Translations under genes and position numbers: made by a program
Notes under the pieces: generated by a model
What the model was told of the DNA's origin: nothing
The model's database searches: none
What the model saw: only the letters and a program-made list of their open reading frames with translations
Shown: positions 16,254-23,628 of the stretch, piece after piece
Position numbering within the stretch: position 1 is the first letter of the stretch
Layout: each line of letters opens with the position of its first letter
DNA from: Gemmatimonadaceae bacterium
GTDB lineage: Bacteria > Gemmatimonadota > Gemmatimonadetes > Gemmatimonadales > Gemmatimonadaceae
Direction: 5' to 3'
NCBI GenBank assembly: GCA_036496605.1
Contig: DASXKV010000032.1
Location: 1 to 64,000, forward strand
Length of the DNA: 64,000 nucleotides

Positions 16254-16871
16254 ATGATGTCGAAGCGCCCGACCGCCATACGTGCCACCGTCCTCGTCGC
16301 CGCCGCGATTGTCGTCGCTTGCGGTGGCGAGGGGGCGTCCGTCGTGTCGCCCCGACTCGAGGGCGCTCCGCCGTTGGGCGTCGTCAGCGACCCCGCCGGC
16401 GCGCGCGTGCATCCCGTCCGCCGTCAGAGCGGGCTCGCCAACGACGATACGTTCAGCTTCGATGTCGGCCCGAGCGGTACGCTCGTCCGCCATCCATCCA
16501 CGGGCCTAACGATTCTCGTGCCCGCCGGTGCGGTGTCGACGACGACGCACATCACAGTCACCGCACTCAAAGGGGCGGCGCTCGCGTACCGCTTCGAACC
16601 GCACGGGCTGCAGTTCGCTCTCCCCATCGCGCTCACGCAATCGCTGCGCGGGCTTCGCCTCGAGCAGCCGCTCTTCGTTCCCCAGTTCTTTGGCGGCTAT
16701 TTCGCCACCGACTCCCTGGCGACCGATCCCGTCTCCGGCGACGCGCGCGTCATCGAGATCCTGCCCGTCCAGGTCGACATCGGAGCGCGCAGCGCGACGC
16801 TCGAGATCCGGCACTTCTCGGGGTACACCGTCGCCTCCGCGGCGAGCGACAGCCTCTCGGACGCGCGCTGA
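16254..16871 (+). CDS. ZU5-like domain lipoprotein (copy 2)
   Basis: About 205 residues, starting at the first of two adjacent ATGs behind GGAGAG. The signal ends in VVAC-GG, a lipobox. The core aligns with copy 1: FSFDVGPSGTLVRHPSTGLTI, VPAGAVSTTTHITVTALKG, YRFEPHGLQFALPIALTQSL and the end TLEIRHFSGYTVAS. The Gly/Leu-rich inserts of copy 1 are missing. Its stop overlaps the next ATG (TGATG), tying its translation to the HD-GYP gene more tightly than in copy 1. Upstream ATGs at 16200 and 16239 are less likely. Confidence 0.75.
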   Translation: MMSKRPTAIRATVLVAAAIVVACGGEGASVVSPRLEGAPPLGVVSDPAGARVHPVRRQSGLANDDTFSFDVGPSGTLVRHPSTGLTILVPAGAVSTTTHITVTALKGAALAYRFEPHGLQFALPIALTQSLRGLRLEQPLFVPQFFGGYFATDSLATDPVSGDARVIEILPVQVDIGARSATLEIRHFSGYTVASAASDSLSDAR

Positions 16872-18565
16872 TGCGGCCGACGAGCGCCACTCGACGCCTC
16901 GGCCGTGGCCGACACGCAACCGCAGTGGGCACGCTGCTCGACGAGGCCCTTCGCGCCGAGCGTGCGGGCCAGCGCGAGCTCGCGCGCCGACGCTACGAAA
17001 GTGCGTTGTATCTGCTGCGCTCGGACGCGGAGGCGGAAGAGGCCTCGATCATCCTCCGCCGCATCGGACGGTTGTACCTCGATGACGGCGACGTCGAAGC
17101 TGGACTCGATTGCGTGAACGCCGCGCTCGTCGTCGCCGAGCTGCGGGGCGATTCGGCGGCGATCGCGAACGCGAAGAACATCATTGCCATCAGCCTCTGG
17201 CAACGCGGCCAGCTCGACGAAGCCGAAGCGCTGTATCAGGAGTCTGGCCGCATGGCGCAGATCGCCGGCGACGCCCGACTCGTCGCCATGGTCGAGCAGA
17301 ATCTCGGAGTGATCGCGAGCATGCGCGGCGACGTGCCGCGCGCGCTGCGCCACTATCGGACGAGCCTCGCCGGTTATCGTGCGCTCGGGCTCGACACCTA
17401 CGTTGCCAATTTGCTGAACGATATCGGCCTCGCCTACGCCGATCTCGCGCGTTGGGACGATGCCGAAAGTACCTACCAGGAAGCGCTCGCGTTGTGCGAC
17501 GTCTGCGGCGACGCGAGCACGGCTCTCATGGTCGAGGTGAATCGCGCGGCGATGCGCATCGCGCGCGGCGATTACGTCGACGCGCAGGTCGTGTGCGAGC
17601 GCGTCCTCCAGGAAGCGCGACCGCTCAACGACATCCGCGTCCTCAGCGAAGTCTACAAGCACTGCGGCGTCATCGCCCGCGAGCTCGGGCGAACCGAGGA
17701 GGCCGAAGAGTATCTCCGCGTCGCCTATGAGAGCGCGCTTCGCCGCGAGGATCTCCTGCTCGCCGCGGAAAGCGCGCGCGAACAGGCGGAGCTCTTCACG
17801 ACGCTCCGCCGCAACCGCGACGCGCTGCAATCGCTCAACGCATCACACCGCCTCTTCGCGAAGCTCCGTGTGCAACGCGACATCGCCGATGTGCGACGGC
17901 GTATCGATCGCCTCGAGCGCCGCTTCCTGGATGTCGTTAGGCAGTGGAGCCAATCGATCGAATCGAAGGACCGCTACACGCTCGGCCACTGTGAGCGCGT
18001 CGCCGACTACACCTGCGCCATGGGCAAGGCAATGGGCTTCGACGAGCAGACGCTCTTCTGGATGCGAATCGGCGCAATGCTCCACGACGTCGGCAAGATC
18101 GTCGTCCCCTCGGACATCCTGAACAAAGCCGCGCCCCTCACCGCCGCCGAGCGCGCAATCATCGAGCGGCACGCGTCGGCCGGCGCGGACCTCCTCAAGG
18201 ACATCGAGTTTCCATGGGATGTCCTGCCCATGATTCGTCATCACCACGAACGATGGGATGGGGCAGGATACCCGGATGGCTTGAGCTGCGATGCCATTCC
18301 GATGAGCGCGCGGATCCTGTGCGTCGCGGACGTGTATGATGCCTTGACGACGCACCGGCCCTATCGCGCCGCCTATACGCCTAACGAAGCTCTCGAGGCG
18401 ATGCGCGCGGATCGCGGGCGCGTATTCGATCCGGATGCCCTCGATCTCTTTGCGCGCCTCCTGGAGTCGCTCCCCGCTCTCGCTCCCATTGCCTTTCCAC
18501 CGGTGCCTGTGAGCGAACAACCGGGTCACGGCCCGGACACCATCGTGCCACCCTTCGCCGCATGA
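16871..18565 (+). CDS. TPR-repeat HD-GYP c-di-GMP phosphodiesterase (copy 2)
   Basis: 564 residues, colinear with copy 1. TPR-like repeats occupy ~25-370 and include the identical block RELARRRYESALYLL. The HD-GYP domain (~380-555) has LGHCERVADY, LHDVGKIVVPSDILNK, ERHASAGADLL, RHHHERWDGAGYPDGL and CVADVYDALTTHRPYR, so the metal ligands and GYP are complete. It is predicted to be an active c-di-GMP phosphodiesterase. Translation is coupled on both sides: the start overlaps the lipoprotein stop and the end overlaps the diguanylate cyclase start. The frame stays open far upstream through the lipoprotein gene, but that part is an out-of-frame shadow. Confidence 0.92.
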   Translation: MRPTSATRRLGRGRHATAVGTLLDEALRAERAGQRELARRRYESALYLLRSDAEAEEASIILRRIGRLYLDDGDVEAGLDCVNAALVVAELRGDSAAIANAKNIIAISLWQRGQLDEAEALYQESGRMAQIAGDARLVAMVEQNLGVIASMRGDVPRALRHYRTSLAGYRALGLDTYVANLLNDIGLAYADLARWDDAESTYQEALALCDVCGDASTALMVEVNRAAMRIARGDYVDAQVVCERVLQEARPLNDIRVLSEVYKHCGVIARELGRTEEAEEYLRVAYESALRREDLLLAAESAREQAELFTTLRRNRDALQSLNASHRLFAKLRVQRDIADVRRRIDRLERRFLDVVRQWSQSIESKDRYTLGHCERVADYTCAMGKAMGFDEQTLFWMRIGAMLHDVGKIVVPSDILNKAAPLTAAERAIIERHASAGADLLKDIEFPWDVLPMIRHHHERWDGAGYPDGLSCDAIPMSARILCVADVYDALTTHRPYRAAYTPNEALEAMRADRGRVFDPDALDLFARLLESLPALAPIAFPPVPVSEQPGHGPDTIVPPFAA

Positions 18566-19515
18566 TCGCTTTCGACTCCTCTGCACGTTTACGCGTTGGC
18601 CTCATCGACCACGGCTCCGATGGCGTGGCCGAGGAGCTGCGCGTGCTGTTGCGCGACGTGAGGGCGGTGGAGCTGGTTCCAGCCGCGCCGCCAGACGAGT
18701 CGCGCAGCGAGGAGACAGGCGCCTCACGCAGTGCGTCGAGCACGCCCGACGTCGTCGTCATCGCGTTAGGCGCGGCCGTCGAACTCGGCATCTCGATGAT
18801 GGCTGCGCGCCGCGCCGTACCCGAGGCCGCGATCGTCGTCGTCGTCCCCTGGTTCGAGGAAGCGCTCTTTCTGAGCGCGATTCGCCTCGGCGCCGAAGAC
18901 TGTGTGACCGCTGCCCAGCTCGACACGCCGGGACTGCTTCGTATTCTGCTCGTCGCCGCGGAGCGGCATCGCCTAACGTCTTCGCTGCGCGCGGCCGCCT
19001 TCACGGACGAGCTCACGGGCCTCTACAACCGACGCGGATATGTCACGCGCGCCGCCACGCTGCTCAAGGTCGCGGAGCCGAAGACGATCTGGCAAATCTT
19101 CTTCGACGTCGACGAGCTCAAGATCATCAACGACACGTACGGTCACTGGGCGGGCGATCGCGCGCTGATGGAGGTCGCCGTCGTACTCCGCCAGGCCTTC
19201 CGCTCGACCGACATCGTCGCGCGCGTCGGCGGCGACGAGTTTGCCGTCCTTGCGACAGCGCCTGCCGACGCGGCACCCGACTCCTGGACGGCACGCTGGC
19301 GCGAGCCCTTCGTCGCACTGGCCACGAGAAAGGATCTCCCGTTATCGGTGAGCGTCGGCCTCGCTCAACCCGACGAGCGTGGACAGATGACGCCCGAGGA
19401 CCTGCTCACTCGCGCCGACACGACGATGTACACCGCCAAGCGGCTACGGAAGAAGTTGATCGATGGCCGAGGACTGAGGCCGCCCGGACCGCTTGCGGTG
19501 GCGGCGACGAGATGA
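18562..19515 (+). CDS. Diguanylate cyclase (GGDEF) with degenerate receiver-like N-terminus
   Basis: 317 residues. The C-terminal GGDEF domain is intact: FFDVDELKIINDTYGHWAGD for nucleotide and metal binding, GGDEF at 223-227, and an RSTD inhibitory site at 214-217 (five residues before GGDEF), which implies c-di-GMP feedback control. The N-terminal ~130 residues follow a CheY-like pattern (RVGLIDHGSDG, PDVVVIALGA, VVVPWFEEALFLSAIRLGAEDCVT), but the phospho-acceptor aspartate after the third strand is Ala/Leu and the conserved lysine is missing. It is probably a phosphorylation-independent receiver. The four-base overlap with the HD-GYP gene puts synthesis and breakdown of c-di-GMP in one transcript. 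Confidence 0.9.
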   Translation: MIAFDSSARLRVGLIDHGSDGVAEELRVLLRDVRAVELVPAAPPDESRSEETGASRSASSTPDVVVIALGAAVELGISMMAARRAVPEAAIVVVVPWFEEALFLSAIRLGAEDCVTAAQLDTPGLLRILLVAAERHRLTSSLRAAAFTDELTGLYNRRGYVTRAATLLKVAEPKTIWQIFFDVDELKIINDTYGHWAGDRALMEVAVVLRQAFRSTDIVARVGGDEFAVLATAPADAAPDSWTARWREPFVALATRKDLPLSVSVGLAQPDERGQMTPEDLLTRADTTMYTAKRLRKKLIDGRGLRPPGPLAVAATR

Positions 19516-19868
19516 AGTTGCTGGATGTTAGGTGTTAGGTGTTGACGCAGGACCCGACGTGTTCACCGAGGTCGATCGCTCGCTCTGGTCAGATGTCGTC
19601 GCGGAGCTTCGCGAACGCTACGCGGCCGCTGGGCTGCGCCGCGCCGCCGGCAAAATAGGCGAAAGTTCCAACTCGGAAGGCGAACGTTCCAACTCGGAAG
19701 GCGAACGCGGCAAAAGCTCGCGCTCCGTTGCCAGATGGGCAGCATCACGTGCCAAATCGTGAGGCGTACGCGAAAAACCCGAGGGCGAAGGCAGTACTTC
19801 CCGAGGCGAAGCGCGCAAAACCGAAGGCGAAGCGTGCTCCAGGCGAGTGCAACGCGGCAATGTGCCAC

Positions 19869-20015
19869 ACGAACGGGGCTTCCCCCAACACGAACGTGGC
19901 TTCGGACGACACGAACGTGGCTTCAGCCAACACGAAGGTGGCTTCAGACGACACGAAGGTGGCTTCAGACGACATGAGCGCGGCTTCACCCGACATGAAC
20001 GCGGCTTCCCTCGAC
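19869..20015. repeat. 21-bp tandem minisatellite, seven units
   Basis: Seven consecutive 21-bp units of consensus ACGAACGTGGCTTCAGACGAC (units begin at 19869, 19890, 19911, 19932, 19953, 19974 and 19995), plus a partial eighth. Units differ at a few positions. Because 21 is a multiple of three, several frames stay open and read as seven-residue repeats (for example SSEATFV on the minus strand, DDTNVAS on the plus strand), so open frames here are not evidence of a gene. Confidence 0.9.
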
Positions 20016-20104
20016 ACGACCATGGCTGTGCCGTTTCGCCATCTCTGGCTCCATGATTTGCCGCAAGACTCTTGTCGACGTACCGAGGTGCTAGGTGCTA
20101 GAAC

Positions 20105-20147
20105 AGCGAAACCCCGCGAGGCGGCGACCTCACGGGGTTTTCCATTT
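20105..20147. terminator. Terminator-like hairpin inside the GGTGYTAGGTG-type repeat
   Basis: ACCCCGCGAGG pairs with CCTCACGGGGT with one internal mismatch and is followed by TTTTCCATTTT. It is enclosed by GGTGCTAGGTGCTAG (20088-20102) and CTAGGACCTAAAGCCTAACA (from 20150), giving the nested arrangement seen at other operon ends. Confidence 0.7.
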
Positions 20148-20190
20148 TGCTAGGACCTAAAGCCTAACACCTGGCAACCACGGCCGAGCG

Positions 20191-20391
20191 TCAGTCCTCG
20201 CGATCAAGATCCACCTGCTTTTCGCCAATCTTCCGCTGCACCTTGCCTTTCAGTTCCTGCCCCTTGCCCTTGATCTGCTCGCTCGTGTCGCCAGTCATTC
20301 CGCCGACGGTGTTGCGAACGCGTCCCTTGACCTGATCGACCATCCCTTCGCCCTGATTCTTCACTCCGTCTTTGGTAGGATCGTCGGACAT
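20191..20391 (-). CDS. CsbD-family small stress protein
   Basis: 66 residues from an ATG at 20391 with a GGGAGAG ribosome-binding site just upstream. The sequence is hydrophilic and lysine/glycine-rich with KNQGEGMVDQVKGRVRNTVG, the CsbD pattern of small general-stress proteins of unknown biochemical function. Longer in-frame starts up to 20484 lack support. It is transcribed convergently towards the repeat region. Confidence 0.85.
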   Translation of the reverse strand: MSDDPTKDGVKNQGEGMVDQVKGRVRNTVGGMTGDTSEQIKGKGQELKGKVQRKIGEKQVDLDRED

Positions 20392-20526
20392 TGGATGAGC
20401 TCTCCCGATGAGTCGAGCCGCCCGCGCTTCCACCACAGAAGCGACCCTTCTGCGGCTCACGAGCCGGGCAAAAAGGCAAGGCACGTGCCCCCTTCAAACA
20501 CATGCGCCTCGTCTCTTCCCATTGCG

Positions 20527-20590
20527 TCGATATATCTCACGATATATCGTAATTGGGAGTGAAGACATATCTACGGCATATCGTAAGGAG
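20527..20590 (+). promoter_or_regulatory. Putative PadR operator and ribosome-binding site
   Basis: An AT-rich patch holds TCGATATATC (20527-20536), the perfect 12-bp palindrome ACGATATATCGT (20539-20550) and a related half-site GCATATCGTAA (about 20576). A strong AAGGAG (20585-20590) follows, 5 nt before the ATG of the padR gene. Placement suggests autoregulation by the PadR protein. The classical ATGT-N8-ACAT PadR site is not obvious. Confidence 0.6.
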
Positions 20591-20595
20591 AACAC

Positions 20596-21252
20596 ATGCG
20601 CGGCGCATTTTTCGATCTGAAAGACTTCGCCAAGTGCGGTCCCTCGGGCCAGGGTGGCTTCCGTGGACGTTGGGGATTCGAGGGCTTCATGAGTGATTTC
20701 TGGGGACCAGGGGGTCCGCGAGGCCGGGGCTGGCGGGCGAGAGCGGGCCGCGTCTTCGAGCAGGGCGACCTCAAGTACGTGATCCTTCGGCTCCTCGCCG
20801 AAAAGCCGCGTCACGGCTATGAGATCATCAAGGAGCTGGGAGATCGATTCAGCGGCGCCTATGCGCCGAGCCCCGGAACGGTCTATCCGACACTGACCAT
20901 GCTGGAGGACCTGGGCTTCGCTCGCGCGATGCCCGAAGAAGGTGGGCGAAAGATCTATGAGATCACCGACGAGGGGCGTAAACACCTCGACGAGCATAGC
21001 GCCACGGTCGATGACATCTTCGAACGCATCGCGAAATTCGTCGAAGGCTTTTTCGACGCCCCGATGGCGGAGCTCAAGCGTTCGATGGCCAGCCTAGGCC
21101 GGGCCACTTTCTACGTCGCCTCTCGTTCACCGAACGATAAGGAGCGGCTCGCCAGGATCAGCGAAATCCTGAAAAAGGCCGCCGCCGAGGTCGAGAGGCT
21201 CACGCAGGAAGAAGGTACGACAGGCAAGACCGAAGGGGGCCAGGGACACTAG
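20596..21252 (+). CDS. PadR-family transcriptional regulator
   Basis: 218 residues. The winged-helix domain runs from about 53 to 140 (FEQGDLKYVILRLLAEKPRHGYEIIKEL, then SPGTVYPTLTMLEDLGFARAM and GGRKIYEITDEGRKHL), the hallmark of PadR repressors. A helical C-terminal dimerisation region follows (~150-215). The first 50 residues are unusual: Gly, Trp, Arg and Phe-rich (RGRWGFEGFMSDFWGPGGPRGRGW), probably flexible. An upstream palindrome suggests autorepression. A terminator separates it from kup. Confidence 0.9.
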   Translation: MRGAFFDLKDFAKCGPSGQGGFRGRWGFEGFMSDFWGPGGPRGRGWRARAGRVFEQGDLKYVILRLLAEKPRHGYEIIKELGDRFSGAYAPSPGTVYPTLTMLEDLGFARAMPEEGGRKIYEITDEGRKHLDEHSATVDDIFERIAKFVEGFFDAPMAELKRSMASLGRATFYVASRSPNDKERLARISEILKKAAAEVERLTQEEGTTGKTEGGQGH

Positions 21253-21301
21253 ACAGCTTCGGCCGCTTTACCGGTCTGAGCGCGCAGCTAGATTGGGGTC
21301 T

Positions 21302-21334
21302 TGGGTCACGGCACTTGCTGCGTGACCCATTTTT
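21302..21334 (+). terminator. Rho-independent terminator after padR
   Basis: TGGGTCACG (21302-21310) pairs with CGTGACCCA (21321-21329) and is followed by TTTTT. It separates padR from the potassium transporter gene. Confidence 0.85.
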
Positions 21335-21417
21335 GCGTCGCACTCTGGTTGAGGATTTCCTCCAGCTTCAGCTTAGGGCGTGACGAGACTCCGGCGGGAC
21401 CGATCCCGCCAAACTCG

Positions 21418-23535
21418 ATGACTGCAGAGCCCCTTCGAAAGGGCGGCGCTAATGCCGCCCCGGAGCCTTCGCCGGCTAAGGCGGCCGAGGCTTCAGTTCC
21501 CGCCTCGACCAAAGAACCGCCGACCGGTGCGAGCGGCCTTTTCGCCGCGGTTCGGCCGCACCGCCAGGTACGCGAGGAGCGTCCGAGCGGCCGCCGGCTC
21601 GCCGGTCTGTCGCTCATCGCGCTCGGCATCGTCTACGGGGACATCGGTACGAGTCCGCTCTACGCGCTACGCCAATGCTTCGACCCGGAGTACGGTCTCG
21701 AAGCGTCGCAGCTGAACGTCTACGGCGTCCTCTCGTTGATCGTGTGGCTGCTCATCATCGTGGTGAGCATCAAGTACATCGTCTTCATCATGCGAGCCGA
21801 CAACGGGGGCGAAGGCGGGATCCTCGCCTTGCTTGCGCTGCTGCTGCAACAAGAGCGACGCGTCGCCGATCGCCGGCGACGTTGGTTCCTGGTCTCGTTA
21901 GGCCTGTTCGGTGCCTCGTTGCTCTACGGTGATGGGATCATCACACCCGCTATTTCGGTACTGGGCGCCGTCGAGGGCGTTCAGGTCGTGCATCCGCACC
22001 TTGCCGAATCTGTCATCGTAGTCGTCGCGCTGGTCATTTTGTTGGGACTGTTCGTGTTCCAACGCTTTGGAACGGCACGCATCGGTGGCACTTTCGGACC
22101 CATCATGGCAATCTGGTTCGTCACGATCGCCGCGCTCGGTGCAGCGGAAATTGCCCGTGAGCCGCGAGTGCTTTTCGCACTGAATCCGTGGTATGGCCTG
22201 CAATTTTTCGCGGCAAATGGTAAGACCGGATTTCTCGTCCTCGGTGCGGTTGTGCTCGCGGTGACGGGAGCAGAAGCGCTGTACGCCGACATGGGCCATT
22301 TCGGCAAGCGGCCGATTCGATTGGCCTGGTTCGGACTCGTATTCCCTGCACTTCTCCTGAATTACTTCGGTCAGGGTGCCCTCGTTTTGCGCGATCCGTC
22401 GACGGCAGCGAATCCTTTCTTCCTTCTCGCCCCAACATCGCTTTTGTGGCCGCTGGTCATCATTGCGACGATCGCCGCGGTGATCGCGTCGCAGGCATTG
22501 ATCTCAGGAGCGTTCTCGCTCACGCAGCAGAGCGTGCAGTTGGGCTATTCGCCGCGCGTGACGATCGTCCACACGTCGCACTCGCAAGTGGGACAGATCT
22601 ACATCCCCGAGATCAATAACGCATTGATGGTGGGCTGCCTGCTGCTCGTTGTTGCGTTCCGCAATTCGACCGCACTCGGCGCTGCCTACGGCATCGCCGT
22701 CACCGGCACGATGGCGATCACGTCGATCCTGTTCTACGTTGTGGCGAGGTCGCGGTGGAACTGGTCTCTCGCGCACATCGGAACGCTCACCGCCGCATTC
22801 CTGTTCGTCGACGTTTCCCTCTTCTTCGCGAACGCGATCAAATTCGAGCACGGTGGCTGGGTGCCGGTCGCGATTGCCGTCGGCGTGTTCACGCTGATGA
22901 GCACCTGGAAGAAGGGGCGCATCCTGCTCAACGACGTGCTGCATGCCGGCTCTTTGCCGCTCAGCCTTTTTCTGGATGACGTCGAGCGACGCAAGCCGCC
23001 GCGCGTGCCGGGAACGGCAGTCTTCATGACCTCGTCCGCGGAGGGAGTGCCGGTCGTCTTGCTGCACCACCTCAAGCACAACAAGGTCCTGCACGAGCAG
23101 GTCGTGCTGATGTCCATCCTCACGGAGGAGGTTCCCGAGGTGGACGAGGAGGAGCGCGTGGGCGTCGAGCGCCTCGAGCAAGGGTTTTATCGAGTAACCG
23201 CTCGTTATGGATTCATGGAGACGCCCGACGTGCCGGAGGTGTTGACGATCGCGAAGGCCCAGGGGCTGCGAGCGCGGGCGCTCGATACGACGTTCTACCT
23301 TGGTCGTGAGCGAATCATCATCGCGGACAAGAAGCGTCAGGGGAGTGAGCCGTCACCCAAGCCCGGCGTGCGTCGCGCTCCGGAGCCGAGTGAAGGCGCA
23401 CCACGGCCGATGCAACTCGCCCGCTGGCGGAAGCGTCTGTTCGTGGTGATGACGCGAAACGCACGATCGGCGACGGAATTCTTCGGCATTCCGCCGAACC
23501 GCGTGGTCGAGCTCGGAGCGCAGGTGGAGTTTTGA
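21418..23535 (+). CDS. kup: Kup-type potassium uptake transporter
   Basis: 705 residues of the KUP/HAK/KT family, which imports potassium with protons. The family signature LIALGIVYGDIGTSPLYALRQCF follows a ~65-residue Pro/Ala-rich cytoplasmic N-terminus. About twelve hydrophobic segments span ~65-500, and a cytoplasmic C-terminal domain ends in RLFVVMTRNARSATEFFGIPPNRVVELGAQVEF, typical of the family. A short Pro/Ser-rich linker (SEPSPKPGVRRAPEPSEGAP) interrupts the C-terminal domain. The ATG at 21418 is preferred. The frame is open from a TTG at 21301, but that part lies over the padR terminator. Confidence 0.93.
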   Translation: MTAEPLRKGGANAAPEPSPAKAAEASVPASTKEPPTGASGLFAAVRPHRQVREERPSGRRLAGLSLIALGIVYGDIGTSPLYALRQCFDPEYGLEASQLNVYGVLSLIVWLLIIVVSIKYIVFIMRADNGGEGGILALLALLLQQERRVADRRRRWFLVSLGLFGASLLYGDGIITPAISVLGAVEGVQVVHPHLAESVIVVVALVILLGLFVFQRFGTARIGGTFGPIMAIWFVTIAALGAAEIAREPRVLFALNPWYGLQFFAANGKTGFLVLGAVVLAVTGAEALYADMGHFGKRPIRLAWFGLVFPALLLNYFGQGALVLRDPSTAANPFFLLAPTSLLWPLVIIATIAAVIASQALISGAFSLTQQSVQLGYSPRVTIVHTSHSQVGQIYIPEINNALMVGCLLLVVAFRNSTALGAAYGIAVTGTMAITSILFYVVARSRWNWSLAHIGTLTAAFLFVDVSLFFANAIKFEHGGWVPVAIAVGVFTLMSTWKKGRILLNDVLHAGSLPLSLFLDDVERRKPPRVPGTAVFMTSSAEGVPVVLLHHLKHNKVLHEQVVLMSILTEEVPEVDEEERVGVERLEQGFYRVTARYGFMETPDVPEVLTIAKAQGLRARALDTTFYLGRERIIIADKKRQGSEPSPKPGVRRAPEPSEGAPRPMQLARWRKRLFVVMTRNARSATEFFGIPPNRVVELGAQVEF

Positions 23536-23537
23536 AG

Positions 23538-23628
23538 CTGGCGGGTCGCGGTGGGTGATTGGTGGTTGGTAGAACGATCAATCAACCACCAGCAACCAAC
23601 CACCAGCAACGAACCACCAACCGTCACC
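23538..23628. repeat. Intergenic inverted repeat, TTGGTGG type
   Basis: A G-rich arm (GGTGGGTGATTGGTGGTTGG, within 23551-23570) faces a C-rich arm (23584-23622, with CAACCACCAGCAACCAACCA). It lies between the convergent kup and glycosidase genes, just past both stop codons. No U-tract is present. It is the same family as 5619, 13307 and 63867. Confidence 0.85.

Larger units (their letters stand above)
19516..20190. other. Gene-poor region with repeats between the c-di-GMP locus and csbD
   Basis: 675 bases without a convincing gene. It contains a GGTGTTAGGTG-type left arm (19517-19544), a short open stretch that could be a gene remnant (about 19540-19640, reading PDVFTEVDRSLWSDVVAEL), two 21-bp copies of an AACTCGGAAGGCGAACG-containing unit (about 19667-19708), looser related units (19785-19845), a clean 21-bp tandem array (19869-20015), a second repeat left arm (20087-20102), a terminator-like hairpin and a C-rich right arm (20150-20181). 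Confidence 0.7.

Noticed and set aside
16319-16870. Upstream extension of the second HD-GYP frame
   Set aside because: It lies out of frame over the lipoprotein gene and is Arg-rich low-complexity sequence. The TGATG overlap marks the true start at 16871.
19728-20153. Heptapeptide-repeat reading frames over the 21-bp array
   Set aside because: Several frames are equally open on both strands and none has a credible start, ribosome-binding site or flanking domain.
21253-21417. c-di-AMP (ydaO-type) riboswitch ahead of kup
   Set aside because: The leader contains only the padR terminator and a GC-rich dyad; no ydaO motif elements were recognisable.
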